NCBI GenBank assembly: GCA_020073085.1
Contig: JAIQFV010000004.1
Coordinates: forward strand, 169,246 to 233,245
Origin: Terriglobia bacterium
GTDB taxonomy: Bacteria > Acidobacteriota > Terriglobia > JAIQFV01
DNA length: 64,000 nucleotides
Reading direction: 5' to 3'
Part shown: positions 1 through 8,679 of the stretch, one piece after another
How positions within the stretch are numbered: the first letter of the stretch is position 1
Layout of the letters: each line of letters begins with the position of its first letter
Translations under genes and position numbers: made by a program
The notes under the pieces: generated by a model
What the model saw: only the letters and a program-made list of their open reading frames with translations
The model's database searches: none
Told to the model about the DNA's origin: nothing

Positions 1-509
1 GATTCGAGTTGTTTCTTGAATTCCCCTTTGCGTCCCCGCACAATGGGGGCAAGAATCATGACGCGTTCGTCGGGCGGGTGTGACAGAATGGTGTTGACGA
101 TCTGGTCGCTGGATTGGCGCGAGATCTTCCGGCCGCACTGGGGACAGTGAGGCACGCCAACCGTCGCATAAAGGACGCGAAGATAGTCGTAGATTTCCGT
201 AATCGTGCCCACCGTCGAACGGGGGGATCGGGAAGAGGTCTTTTGTTCGATCGAGATGGAAGGCGAGAGCCCTTCGATCGAGTCGACGTCGGGCCGCTCC
301 ATCTGGTCCAGGAACTGCCGCGCATAGGTCGACAGCGATTCCACGTAACGCCGCTGCCCCTCCGCATAAATCGTGTCGAAGGCCAGTGACGATTTGCCGG
401 AACCGCTGAGGCCCGTGATTACGGTAAAGGTGTGGCGCGGGATCGTGACATCAATGTTCTTGAGATTGTGCTGCCTTGCGCCATGGACTGTAATCTGTTC
501 GATCGACAT
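1..509 (-). CDS. uvrA: UvrABC system protein A, N-terminal 169 residues (cut by window edge)
   Basis: UvrA is the ATP-dependent damage-recognition subunit of nucleotide excision repair; as a dimer it loads UvrB onto lesions. The visible N-terminus has the family opening ([14 protein letters not shown]), a Walker A motif GLSGSGKSS at residues 33-41, the conserved stretch [13 protein letters not shown] after it, and the first CPQC cysteines of the zinc module at about residues 122-125. The ATG at 509 is the natural start because family homology begins at residue 1. The remaining three quarters of the protein lie before position 1. Upstream, at 540-560, is an AT-rich patch that could hold the promoter; it is shared with the divergent exonuclease gene. 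Confidence 0.97.
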   Translation of the reverse strand, partial: MSIEQITVHGARQHNLKNIDVTIPRHTFTVITGLSGSGKSSLAFDTIYAEGQRRYVESLSTYARQFLDQMERPDVDSIEGLSPSISIEQKTSSRSPRSTVGTITEIYDYLRVLYATVGVPHCPQCGRKISRQSSDQIVNTILSHPPDERVMILAPIVRGRKGEFKKQLE

Positions 510-620
510 GGATTGGGTGCTATAGTCGCCCCTAACGTGAGATAATAAATTCTTAATTTTAGCCTACTGCCCACCGCCCGTCAAGCTTTGCTTCCACCTG
601 AGGGCGAGGGAGCTGAGAAG

Positions 621-1475
621 TTGAAGAATCGCGAAGAAGAAATCGAGAAAAGGCGCCAGCGCGCCCGGGAGGAGTCATTTTCAGTGTCCCCGGTGCTTAG
701 CGCGGTCGTCGAGAAGTTTCTGGTCAAGGGGGCCAGCGGACGCGCCTACCAAATCGTGATCGATCGCGACATGAATTTGAAATCGTGCGAATGCCACGAT
801 TTTATGAGCGCGGGACTGGGGACCTGTAAACACATCGAGGCGGTTTTGATGCAACAAGGCGTTCGAGACGTCCCGTCAGGAGATCTCGACGATTCCAAGG
901 CCCGGAACGGTCGGCCCTCAGAGCCACCTCCCGAAGAAGCATCGCGACACCTGGTCTGCTTTGACGTGGAGACCCAGAACTCATTTGATGACGTCGGAGG
1001 ACGCGCCAACCTCGACAAGCTCCGTGTTTCGGTGGCGGTCCTCTACGATGAATCCTTGAACCAGTATTTTGTTTACAACGAAGCCGAGGCCTCACAACTC
1101 GTCGATCACCTCTTCACGGCGGACCTGGTGGTAGGTTATAACCTGCTGGGTTTTGATTATGCGGTTCTTCAGCCGTATTCCAACCGGGAGCTCGGGAAGC
1201 TGCCCACGCTCGATTTGATGCGCGAGCTTGAAAAGAAACTGGGGTTTCGCGTGAAACTCGATAGCGTGGTCAATGCGACGCTGGGCGCCCGCAAAAGCGG
1301 GCATGGGTTGCAGGCCATCGAGTGGTTTCGCGCGGGCGAAATTGAAAAGCTGACCCGCTATTGCCGGGACGATGTGAAACTTACCTACGACCTCTACCAG
1401 TTTGGCGCGACCCGGGGTTACGTCTCGATCGACACCCGAGGATCCCGCCAGCGCGTCCTGGTCGACTGGAAATGA
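621..1475 (+). CDS. SWIM zinc-finger protein with DEDD-type 3'-5' exonuclease domain
   Basis: This 284-residue protein joins two modules. A SWIM zinc finger is seen as CEC at residues 56-58 followed by CKH at 69-71, fitting CxCx(n)CxH. An RNase H-like DEDD exonuclease domain follows: FDVET with D115 and E117, then GYNLLGFD, and a C-terminal YCRDDVKLTYDLY motif. The second half resembles the YprB-like ribonuclease H family. SWIM domains usually bind nucleic acid or protein, so a DNA or RNA 3'-5' exonuclease is likely, but the substrate is unknown. I chose the TTG at 621 because AGGGAG sits 8 bases before it; a TTG at 588 would add 11 residues without a ribosome site. It is divergent from uvrA, which suggests but does not prove a repair role. 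Confidence 0.8.
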   Translation: MKNREEEIEKRRQRAREESFSVSPVLSAVVEKFLVKGASGRAYQIVIDRDMNLKSCECHDFMSAGLGTCKHIEAVLMQQGVRDVPSGDLDDSKARNGRPSEPPPEEASRHLVCFDVETQNSFDDVGGRANLDKLRVSVAVLYDESLNQYFVYNEAEASQLVDHLFTADLVVGYNLLGFDYAVLQPYSNRELGKLPTLDLMRELEKKLGFRVKLDSVVNATLGARKSGHGLQAIEWFRAGEIEKLTRYCRDDVKLTYDLYQFGATRGYVSIDTRGSRQRVLVDWK

Positions 1476-1550
1476 AGGACCATCCCTCACGTGGCTTTGC
1501 TGCAGTTGTTGAAGGTGTAGTTCTTTCATCGGAGGATCTCGAGGACGATC

Positions 1551-2141
1551 ATGAGCAGCCGTAGATTTAAACCGACCGAAGCGCATCGCCTGGAAGATCC
1601 GGAACGGCTCATCTGGCTTCCCCCCTCCGATGTCCTCGCGTTGCTTCCCCTGCGACCCGGCATGAAAGTGGCCGATATTGGCGCCGGGACCGGTTACTTC
1701 GCCCTTCCTATCGCCCGGGAAATCGGTCCATCCGGAAGAGTGTGGGCCGTGGATGTCGAGCCCGAAATGCTCGCCAAACTCAAACGGAAGATTGAATCGG
1801 CGGCCACGATTCAGAATGTCGAATTATTTGAAGGGGAGGCGACGAATACGCCCCTCCCTCCGGGGGAGTTGGATTTGGTGTTTATGGCAAACCTGTGGCA
1901 TGAACTCGACGATCCCGAGGGCGCGCTCCGGGAAGCAAATCGCCTCCTCCTCGCCGGAGCCCACCTGGCCATTCTGGATTGGCGGCCGGATGTGGACCGT
2001 CCGCCCGGACCTCCACTTGACCACAGAATCCCTTCTATTACCGTTAAAGGATTTCTGGAATCCCATGGATGGACGTTGGAGCGCGACTCCGAGGTCGGGC
2101 GTTACAGCTATTTTCTATTGGCTGTCCGCCCTCCGCAATGA
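1551..2141 (+). CDS. Class I SAM-dependent methyltransferase
   Basis: The 196-residue protein has the Rossmann methyltransferase core: motif I DIGAGTG at residues 42-48, an acidic residue at the end of strand 2 (AVDVEPEMLAKL), and the later LDLVFMANLWHEL stretch typical of the Methyltransf_11/25 group (UbiE-like). The ending (YSYFLLAVRP) is also common in this group. The acceptor substrate cannot be read from the sequence. A GAGGA ribosome site lies about 8 bases before ATG 1551. The gene is 75 bp after the exonuclease and converges on the next gene with only 13 bp between stop codons and no clear terminator. Confidence 0.88.
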   Translation: MSSRRFKPTEAHRLEDPERLIWLPPSDVLALLPLRPGMKVADIGAGTGYFALPIAREIGPSGRVWAVDVEPEMLAKLKRKIESAATIQNVELFEGEATNTPLPPGELDLVFMANLWHELDDPEGALREANRLLLAGAHLAILDWRPDVDRPPGPPLDHRIPSITVKGFLESHGWTLERDSEVGRYSYFLLAVRPPQ

Positions 2142-2154
2142 TTTCAGCTCAAAC

Positions 2155-2562
2155 TTAGAATACCTTTCCAATAGCTCCAGCTATACCGCGAGCTCCTCGC
2201 GCCGTCCCTTTGGCCACGTCCTTGGCAGCCTTACCTGTTCCGATCCCCACGTGCTTTCCAAAGGATCCCACTCCCTTGCCAAAGCCGGCAGCCCCCTTCA
2301 CCGGTTCTCCGTGGGCGGTGTCCTGACCCAGCTCTTTTCCTCCATGGCCGACCGCTTTTCCTCCTTGGCCATACTCCGTGGTGATCTGTTTTCCCGCATC
2401 TTGGAAATCCCCTCCCGCAGAAGCCGGTTTTGTTGAGTTCTTGGCTTGTTCTTTAGGGACAGCTGGTGCGGGTTTGTCATTTTGGCCACTTGGCGTTTGA
2501 GCAAAGAGGGACATAGCGCTACAAAACAAAATCGCGAAAAATAATGCAGAAATTCGTCGCAT
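2155..2562 (-). CDS. Small secreted Gly/Lys-rich protein of unknown function
   Basis: A 135-residue protein with a clear signal peptide (MRRISALFFAILFCSAMSLFAQ, cleavage probably after AQ near residue 22), then a Pro/Lys-rich low-complexity linker, then a glycine- and lysine-rich C-terminal half with repeating GKxxGxG and AKDVAKGTARGA-like segments. The mature protein is strongly basic. A perfect AGGAGGT ribosome site precedes the ATG. I do not recognise a named family; the amphipathic Ala/Gly/Lys pattern could be a membrane- or nucleic-acid-associated tail. Convergent with the methyltransferase gene. Confidence 0.75.
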   Translation of the reverse strand: MRRISALFFAILFCSAMSLFAQTPSGQNDKPAPAVPKEQAKNSTKPASAGGDFQDAGKQITTEYGQGGKAVGHGGKELGQDTAHGEPVKGAAGFGKGVGSFGKHVGIGTGKAAKDVAKGTARGARGIAGAIGKVF

Positions 2563-2855
2563 TGTGACCTCCTGAATCTTAAAGTGGACATTTGACGGTC
2601 ATTTCACTTGGATGTGAATAAGGCGGCTAAGAGTTGGCTGATATGGACAAGAGCCTCCCTGCAACCGAGGGTAAATCCAAGAGGGAGAAGCATCTTTGGA
2701 ACAATCTTGTTCCTTAGACCCTCAGTTCCGCCACTCAGAAGGGATCGATGTTCTAAATCCTTCAAATATTTTATTGACAGCAGGAGGGTGTGATACTAGT
2801 ATTTCGGCTTCTTCACAACACGGATATCGCTCTCACTCTCAGAGCGGTGTTTGTA
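2563..2855. other. Intergenic region without a recognised gene
   Basis: This part of the 858-bp gap between the secreted protein and the di-haem gene shows no convincing reading frame. It includes the upstream region of the minus-strand gene and leads directly into the 120-bp tandem repeat. Confidence 0.5.
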
Positions 2856-3140
2856 AATCGGCGGAGCGGCAGGGTAGCTGCACGGCGATTTTTCAAAGCC
2901 ACCTCCCCAACTTAAATCTTCAGGAATCCGTTTGGTTCGAAGGGCTGTTCTTTCACTGTCGCATCAGGATTTTCTAATCGGCGGAGCGGCAGGGTAGCTG
3001 CACGACGATCCTCAAAGCCACCTCCCCAACTTGACCTTCAGGTGTCCGTTCGGTCCGAAGGGTTGCACGTTCAATTTCGGATCAGGATTTTCTAATCGGC
3101 GGAGCGGCAGGGTAGCTGCGCGACGATTCTCCAAAGCCTT
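2856..3140. repeat. Tandem repeat, about 120-bp unit, 2.4 copies
   Basis: The 20-base core CGGCGGAGCGGCAGGGTAGC recurs after the same AAT at 2856, 2976 and 3094, giving spacings of 120 and 118 bp. Between the cores, further shared blocks are visible: AAAGCCACCTCCCCAACTT, a CCGTT(T/C)GGT(T/C)CGAAGGG block and ATCAGGATTTTCT. The third copy decays after about 45 bp. No start-to-stop coding frame is kept across units. Function unknown; not a CRISPR, since the intervals are themselves repeated. Confidence 0.85.
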
Positions 3141-3420
3141 CTCCCCATTTCAGTTTTTTGAAATATGAGCAGTCGGGGTGTTCGATGCCGGGCGGCATTG
3201 AACCTTAGACGCCGGGACCGTTGATGCTCCCGTGATTTACAGACGGCGGGGGCGGTCCATGGACCGTCGGCGCATCCCCACACCACGGCCGAGAAGGATC
3301 TCTTTGCCAAAAGGAGAGCCTTGGTCTTTCTTGTGAACGAGCGCGGAGAATCTTCTGTCTCCAGTCGTGGCACCCCGCTGACAAAGGTTTTGTTGTTTAT
3401 CCCAAGGTAAGGAGGAGTCA

Positions 3421-4797
3421 ATGATGATCTCAGCAAATGCTCAACACCGTTCCCTCACGAAGCCCTTTTCCCCGATGAGAATCGCCTGGTTTGTCCTCAT
3501 TGCTTTGCTCTTGGGTGAGGCGCTGGTGATCCAGGCGCAATTTGTATTTTTCGCACAGGATCACGGCGTGCGCAGCGGTCCTTCAGGTGCGGGTGGACCC
3601 CTGCCTGGCTTGACTCCCGGTGAACTAGCGAATTTCAACGATGGTCAGATCGCGTTCCTGGAGCAGGATTCAGTTTCAAATGGTCTCGGGCCGCGATTTA
3701 ATCTGGACAGTTGTGCCGGGTGCCATGCCCAGCCGGCTGCCGGGGGAACCAGTCCCTTCAGCAATCCCCAGGTTGCTGTGGCCACAACTCTGGGTGCCGA
3801 CAATGTTGTACCCTTTTTTATCAGGATCAACGGGCCTGTGCGAGAAGCGCGATTCCCCCTCAATCCGGATGGCTCACCCGATGGGGGAGTCCACGATCTC
3901 TACACCATCACCGGCCGCTCGGATGCGCCGGGCTGCAGTCTCCGACAGCCCGATTTCAACGGCGCGGCCTCGCAACACAACTTGATTTTCCGAATCCCTA
4001 CCCCGGTCTTTGGCGCCGGTCTGATTGAGGCCATCCCGGATTCCACGATCCTCGCCAATCAAAACGCCAACTCGAATGCCAAGCGAAACTTCGGCATTGC
4101 CGGCCATCCCAACCGCAATGGTAATGACGGCACCGTGACTCGTTTTGGATGGAAGGCACAAAACAAATCCCTCAAGATTTTTGCCTCGGAGGCCTACAAC
4201 GTTGAACAGGGCGTCACCAATGAGGGATTTCCGAACGAGCGAGAGGAGAACCCGTCTTGCTTCTTCAACGGGACTCCCGAGGATCATACGCATGCGGATG
4301 CGACAACGCCGCAGGCCATGCTGAGCGATATCGAGCGGTTCGTCAACTTCATGCGATTTGCAGATCAACCCGCTCCAGCCCCAGCCACAACATCCATTGC
4401 GAACGGACGCAGCCTTTTCAGCCAGGTTGGTTGCGCGCTCTGCCATACCCCCACCCTGAAGACAGGCAAATCCTCAAGCCCGGCGCTCAGTTTCAAGCAG
4501 GCGAATCTCTTTTCAGATCTGCTGGTGCATAACATGGGCCCGGGACTGGCGGACCGGGTCTCCCAGGGAAACGCGGGGGGGGATGAATTCCGCACCGCTC
4601 CGCTGTGGGGGCTCGGACAACGGATCTTCTTCCTGCATGACGGACGGACCAACGATTTGATGGATGCGATTGAGGAGCATGCGAGTTCCGGCAACTCCCA
4701 GTTCGCTCCCTCCGAGGCGAACCGGGTCATCCAGCTCTTCAACTCGCTGTCTGCCTCGCAAAGACAGGATATTCTGAATTTTTTGCGTTCCCTGTAA
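3421..4797 (+). CDS. Di-haem c-type cytochrome, DUF1111 / thiol-oxidoreductase-like family
   Basis: A 458-residue exported protein. Residues about 20-40 form a signal peptide or anchor (AWFVLIALLLGEALVIQAQ). Two CxxCH haem c sites are present: CAGCH at 98-102 and CALCH at 338-342. The order and spacing, with motifs such as LGPRFNLDSCAGCH and AGTESAED-free linkers replaced by FGWKAQ and FLHDGR, match the di-haem oxidoreductase (DHOR, DUF1111) family related to MauG and CcpA peroxidases. It probably acts in the periplasm in electron transfer; the true reaction is unknown. AAGGAGGAG just before the ATG pair fixes the start at 3421. The gene is single, with a strong terminator after it. Confidence 0.87.
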   Translation: MMISANAQHRSLTKPFSPMRIAWFVLIALLLGEALVIQAQFVFFAQDHGVRSGPSGAGGPLPGLTPGELANFNDGQIAFLEQDSVSNGLGPRFNLDSCAGCHAQPAAGGTSPFSNPQVAVATTLGADNVVPFFIRINGPVREARFPLNPDGSPDGGVHDLYTITGRSDAPGCSLRQPDFNGAASQHNLIFRIPTPVFGAGLIEAIPDSTILANQNANSNAKRNFGIAGHPNRNGNDGTVTRFGWKAQNKSLKIFASEAYNVEQGVTNEGFPNEREENPSCFFNGTPEDHTHADATTPQAMLSDIERFVNFMRFADQPAPAPATTSIANGRSLFSQVGCALCHTPTLKTGKSSSPALSFKQANLFSDLLVHNMGPGLADRVSQGNAGGDEFRTAPLWGLGQRIFFLHDGRTNDLMDAIEEHASSGNSQFAPSEANRVIQLFNSLSASQRQDILNFLRSL

Positions 4798-4846
4798 CGC
4801 GAAGGGTCCTGCCGACCACCGGTGTGGAACCCCTGAGGCCATTGCC

Positions 4847-4881
4847 AATCGCGGATGATTGCAATCATCCGCGATTTTTTT
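4847..4881 (+). terminator. Rho-independent terminator after the di-haem cytochrome gene
   Basis: A perfect 30-bp palindrome occupies 4847-4876 (arms AATCGCGGATGATT and its complement) and runs straight into a T stretch ending at 4881. It lies 50 bp after the stop codon. Confidence 0.9.
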
Positions 4882-5000
4882 GGCTAGGGCGGATCCCCCC
4901 CGGTTCGAGACCTCTGTGCGGAGACGCCAGACCGGGTTTGACAAGGGAGGCACCCGTCCGGTAGGATGACGGTTTGGAATGCATCGATGAGGGATCAGAA

Positions 5001-5130
5001 TTTCTCCGAGTGTTGAACCCTAAATCCGGAAGGACATGAGTTCAACGCCGATTCCGTAAATGGATCAGGGTCTTCCGAGAAATTGGAATGCCTCCCGTGT
5101 TTGGAAAGGAGAAACGAGAAGATCGGAGCG
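5001..5130 (+). promoter_or_regulatory. Probable Moco (molybdenum/tungsten cofactor) riboswitch aptamer upstream of moaA
   Basis: The block GCCTCCCGTGTTTGGAAAGG at 5090-5109 closely matches the most conserved part of the Moco RNA motif as I remember it from E. coli moaA (GCCUCCCGU...GGAAAGG), and GAGAAAT just before it also fits. The region is closed by a perfect 6-bp P1 helix, CTCCGA at 5004-5009 with TCGGAG at 5123-5128. It lies in the leader of moaA, where this riboswitch is expected. The Moco motif senses the cofactor and normally represses its synthesis genes. Confidence 0.75.
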
Positions 5131-5172
5131 CCGACTTCCGTTTTTTTGACACGGGGGTCGGCGATTTTATTT
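5124..5172 (+). promoter_or_regulatory. Candidate expression platform: two alternative U-rich hairpins
   Basis: The 3' strand of P1 (CGGAG, 5124-5128) can also pair with TTCCG at 5136-5140, directly followed by seven T, giving a weak terminator that competes with P1. A second hairpin, CGCCGAC (5129-5135) with GTCGGCG (5157-5163), is followed by ATTTTATTTT. The two hairpins and P1 exclude each other in part, as in a transcription-attenuating riboswitch. Which state is on or off cannot be decided by eye. Confidence 0.45.
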
Positions 5173-5184
5173 TGAGCGGCCATT

Positions 5185-6168
5185 ATGCTGCGTGACAGCT
5201 TTGGGCGACAGATCACTGATTTGCGGTTGTCCGTGACGGACCGGTGCAACTTCAAGTGTGTTTATTGCAAGCCGCAGCTGGAAGGCCGGTGGGTGCAGCG
5301 GAGCGAGCTTCTGACCTTTGAAGAGCTCGAACGCGTGGCACGAATCCTCGTGTCCCTGGGGATTGAGAAGATCCGCATCACCGGTGGCGAGCCGCTGGTG
5401 CGGCAGAACATCGAGCATCTCATCGCGAGAATCGCGCGGATTGAGGGCGTCCAGGATTTGTGCATGACCACCAATGGGTATGTCCTCGCAGAAAAGGGCG
5501 AGATCCTCCAGCGTGCCGGCCTGCGGCGCGTGACCGTCAGTCTCGACACTTTGAATGCCGAAAAATTCACGGCCATTACGGGAAAAGATTACTTCGCCAG
5601 AGTGCTGGAAGGGATTGACGCCGCCGTGGCCCTGGGCTTCCAGCCGGTCAAGGTCAACGCGGTGATCATGCGGGACGTCAATGACGATGAATTGGTCGCG
5701 TTCGCTCGTTTCGCCCGGGAAAAGAACGTGGTGTTCCGGTTCATCGAGTTCATGCCGCTCGATGCCGATCATCAGTGGTCCAAGAATCGTGTCGTGACCC
5801 TCGATGAGATGGTGGAGAGGATCTCTTCCTACGAGAAGCTGGTTCCTCTGCCGGCTCACTCCATCAGTGAGACCGCCCGGCGTTTCCAGTTTGAGGATGG
5901 GGTGGGAGAGATCGGCATTATCGCCCCGGTTTCACGCCCGTTTTGCGGACATTGCAGCCGCATTCGCATGACCGCCGACGGCAAAATTCGCACCTGCCTG
6001 TTTTCCATCCTCGAACACGACGTGCGGGCGCTCCTGCGCGGTGGGGCCAGCGACGACGCGATCAAAGGGTTCATCGAGCGGGTGGTCGATCAAAAGGAAG
6101 AACGACACCATATCAACGACCCCGACTTTGTTCAGCCGGAGCGGGACATGTCGTTGATCGGGGGATGA
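5185..6168 (+). CDS. moaA: GTP 3',8-cyclase MoaA (molybdenum cofactor biosynthesis)
   Basis: MoaA is a radical-SAM enzyme that, with MoaC, turns GTP into cyclic pyranopterin monophosphate, the first step of molybdopterin synthesis. The 327-residue protein has the N-terminal SAM-cluster motif CNFKCVYC (C21, C25, C28), ITGGEPLVR, and the C-terminal second cluster motif with C254, C257 and C271 (FCGHC...RTC). It ends in the Gly-Gly tail (SLIGG) needed for activity. Length is normal. The ATG at 5185 places family homology at residue 1 (DSFGRQITDLRLSVTDRCN). No other moa or moe gene is in the window, so control is probably through the leader RNA. Confidence 0.97.
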   Translation: MLRDSFGRQITDLRLSVTDRCNFKCVYCKPQLEGRWVQRSELLTFEELERVARILVSLGIEKIRITGGEPLVRQNIEHLIARIARIEGVQDLCMTTNGYVLAEKGEILQRAGLRRVTVSLDTLNAEKFTAITGKDYFARVLEGIDAAVALGFQPVKVNAVIMRDVNDDELVAFARFAREKNVVFRFIEFMPLDADHQWSKNRVVTLDEMVERISSYEKLVPLPAHSISETARRFQFEDGVGEIGIIAPVSRPFCGHCSRIRMTADGKIRTCLFSILEHDVRALLRGGASDDAIKGFIERVVDQKEERHHINDPDFVQPERDMSLIGG

Positions 6169-6227
6169 AGGCGGCGGGGGAGACCTTTGACAGGTCGCTC
6201 GAGAAGCCTTTTCATTCCGATGAAGGG

Positions 6228-6243
6228 CCGGGCTTGAGCCCGG
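6228..6243. repeat. REP-like hairpin, C-TTGA-G cap
   Basis: CCGGGC, loop TTGA, GCCCGG: a perfect 6-bp stem in non-coding DNA after moaA. It belongs to the C-TNNA-G capped hairpins seen elsewhere in the window. Confidence 0.65.
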
Positions 6244-6288
6244 TTGAAGGGGTAAGGATTTTCTTTCTTCTTTCCCGGGCTGCCCATC

Positions 6289-6308
6289 GACCGGACTAGA
6301 GTCCGGTC
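6289..6308. repeat. REP-like hairpin, C-TAGA-G cap
   Basis: GACCGGAC, loop TAGA, GTCCGGTC: a perfect 8-bp stem, 46 bp after the previous hairpin and with different arm sequence but the same type of cap. Confidence 0.7.
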
Positions 6309-6497
6309 CTTCCGGATCTAAAATCCAAAGACAGGAACCCCGTTCAGTAAATCGTCCCTTGGCCCCACCGGGGCGTGGATTGAGAGACCCTTAAAAGAAA
6401 AGCGGTGGGAAGAAGGGTGTTTGGCTCCGTCTGGAGAACTCGGGCGCGATCGCGCCGCTGCCCATTCGATCTGCGAGTTACTGAAAGGATTCAATTC

Positions 6498-8609
6498 ATG
6501 ACGCAAGCCCAGTCCGGCAACCAGCTTTCAAACGCCCGCAGTGCCTATCTTCGAACGGCGGCCCATCAACCCATCCATTGGCAGGAGTGGAATGACGCCG
6601 CCTTCGAGCGCGCCCAGAGCGCCAATAAGCCCATTTTGCTCGACATCGGCGCCGTGTGGTGTCACTGGTGTCATGTGATGGATGGCGAGAGTTATGAGAA
6701 TGAAGAGATTGCCGCCTTGATCAATGAGAATTTCATCGCCGTAAAGGTGGACCGGGATGAGCGGCCCGACATCGACAGCCGCATGCAAGCCGCTGTCCAG
6801 GCCATCAGCGGGCAGGGGGGATGGCCCCTGACCGCCTTTTTGACGCCAGATGGCAAACCGTTTTTTGGAGGGACTTACTTTCCGCCGGATGACCGGTACG
6901 GCCGCCCGGGGTTCAAGAATATCCTCCAGACCCTTTCTGAGTACTTTCGCCGGAGTCCGGCCGAGATTATTGAGCAGTCCAACAAGGTGATTGAGGCCAT
7001 CGCCTCGGTCGATAATTTTGTTCCCAAGGAGTCACAATTATCGCCGCACCACCTGGACATCATTCTGAACTCCATCGTCCATTCGTTTGATGTGCGCCAT
7101 GGCGGGTTCGGCACCTCGCCAAAGTTTCCTCATTGCGGTGCTGTGGAGTTGCTGCTGAACCATCACCATCTGACGGGTGAAACCTGGGCCCTGACCATCG
7201 CCGATACCACCCTGACCAAAATGGCGCAGGGCGGGGTCTACGATCAGGTGGGCGGCGGCTTCCATCGCTATTCCACCGACGAGCATTGGACGGTTCCTCA
7301 TTTTGAGAAGATGTCTTATGACAACTCGGAACTGCTTAAGAACTACCTCCACGGTTACCAGGCGACGCAAAACCCGCTTTATCGCGAGGTCGCGGAAGGC
7401 ATTCTCCACTGGGTGGATACTACCCTGTCGGACCAGGAAAGGGGTGGATACTACGCCAGCCAGGATGCCGACATCGATCTGCATGATGACGGCGATTTTT
7501 TCACCTGGACCCTGGAAGAATTGAAGGGGGCTCTCTCCGAAGAGGAAGCCCGGGTCATTCAGTTCTATTATGGCGTTGAGGAGAAGGGCGACATGCACCA
7601 CAACGCCCGGAAGAACGTGCTGGAAATTGTGATGGATTCTCGCGACATCGCGTCTCGCCTGAACCTTTCAATGGACCGCGTTTTGGAGTTGATCGCCTCC
7701 GGGAAAAGGCGGCTTCTTGAGGAACGGAAGAAACGAAGGTCCCCCTTTGTGGATACCACCCTGTACACCAACTGGAACGCCATGATGATCTCTGCTTACC
7801 TTGAGGCGTGGAAGGTGCTGGGTCTTCCGCATTGCCGAGCCTTTGCCCTGAAATCATTGGACCGCCTGGTGGCCCTGGCCTATCAGGCCGACGTGGGCAT
7901 GTATCACTCCATCGTGGACGGAGAGGCCCGTGTCCCTGGTCTGATTGAGGATCAGGTTCACATGGCCGGCGCGCTGTTGGATGCCTTCGAGGTGACCCTC
8001 AAGAAGCATTACTTCGATTTGGCGGAACACTTGATTCAGCATGCCCTCGGGACATTCTGGGATCCTGAACACGGGGGATTCTTTGACACGCCGCGGGACA
8101 GTTCCGCGGTTGGGGCTCTGGCCTCCAAACGCAAGCCCTTCCAGGATTCTCCGACGCCGGCCGCGAATCCGGTTGCGGCCATCGCGCTCCAGCGACTGTT
8201 TCACTTGACCGAAAACGCGGACTACCGTGATAAGGCGGAAACGATTCTGAAGAACTTCAGCGAGCCCGCTTCGAAGTACGGTCTTTACGCTGCAACTTAC
8301 GCTATCGCTCTTGCATTGCATTACCAGCAACCCATGCAGGTGCTTGTTTTTGGGGAAAGGGATGACACCGGAACGGACGCGCTCGTGAAGGAAACGAGCA
8401 AATTCTTCCGGATCGGGAAGATCGTCCTTCAACTCACCAGCCAACAAGTGAACGCCGACACGCTTCCTCCCGCACTCCTCACGCTCGCCCGAAATATGCC
8501 ACTCGACCACTTCCCCCGAGCCTTTGTGTGTTCTGACTTCACCTGTTCCCCGCCGATGGACTCCCCTGCCGCGTTGGCGCGGCTCCTCTCGGGCCAGGCA
8601 GCAAAGTGA
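6498..8609 (+). CDS. Thioredoxin-domain protein of the YyaL / DUF255 family
   Basis: A 703-residue protein. The N-terminal thioredoxin-like domain (DUF255) has WCHWC with C55 and C58, followed by VDRDERPDID and GGWPLTAFLTPDG, all hallmark strings of the family. The rest is an (alpha/alpha)6-like barrel with FHRYSTDEHWTVPHFEKMSYD and DADSD-like YYASQDADID, as in YyaL and spermatogenesis-associated protein 20. No signal peptide is visible, so it is cytoplasmic. The biochemical function of this family is not settled. The ATG at 6498 is chosen because GAAAGG precedes it and homology starts close by (NARSAYLRTAAHQPIHW); longer frames to 6405 lack such support. Confidence 0.92.
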   Translation: MTQAQSGNQLSNARSAYLRTAAHQPIHWQEWNDAAFERAQSANKPILLDIGAVWCHWCHVMDGESYENEEIAALINENFIAVKVDRDERPDIDSRMQAAVQAISGQGGWPLTAFLTPDGKPFFGGTYFPPDDRYGRPGFKNILQTLSEYFRRSPAEIIEQSNKVIEAIASVDNFVPKESQLSPHHLDIILNSIVHSFDVRHGGFGTSPKFPHCGAVELLLNHHHLTGETWALTIADTTLTKMAQGGVYDQVGGGFHRYSTDEHWTVPHFEKMSYDNSELLKNYLHGYQATQNPLYREVAEGILHWVDTTLSDQERGGYYASQDADIDLHDDGDFFTWTLEELKGALSEEEARVIQFYYGVEEKGDMHHNARKNVLEIVMDSRDIASRLNLSMDRVLELIASGKRRLLEERKKRRSPFVDTTLYTNWNAMMISAYLEAWKVLGLPHCRAFALKSLDRLVALAYQADVGMYHSIVDGEARVPGLIEDQVHMAGALLDAFEVTLKKHYFDLAEHLIQHALGTFWDPEHGGFFDTPRDSSAVGALASKRKPFQDSPTPAANPVAAIALQRLFHLTENADYRDKAETILKNFSEPASKYGLYAATYAIALALHYQQPMQVLVFGERDDTGTDALVKETSKFFRIGKIVLQLTSQQVNADTLPPALLTLARNMPLDHFPRAFVCSDFTCSPPMDSPAALARLLSGQAAK

Positions 8610-8679
8610 TAGAATGGTCATCCTGGACTGGTCGTAGAGAGTTCCCGGCGGACCTTCTCTAGAGGCCGCTCTCGATTGT

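Larger units (their letters stand above)
6169..6497. other. Intergenic gap with two palindromic hairpins
   Basis: No gene is seen between moaA and the YyaL-type gene. The gap holds two hairpins annotated separately (6228-6243 and 6289-6308). A GAAAGG ribosome site for the following gene lies at about 6483. Confidence 0.6.
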
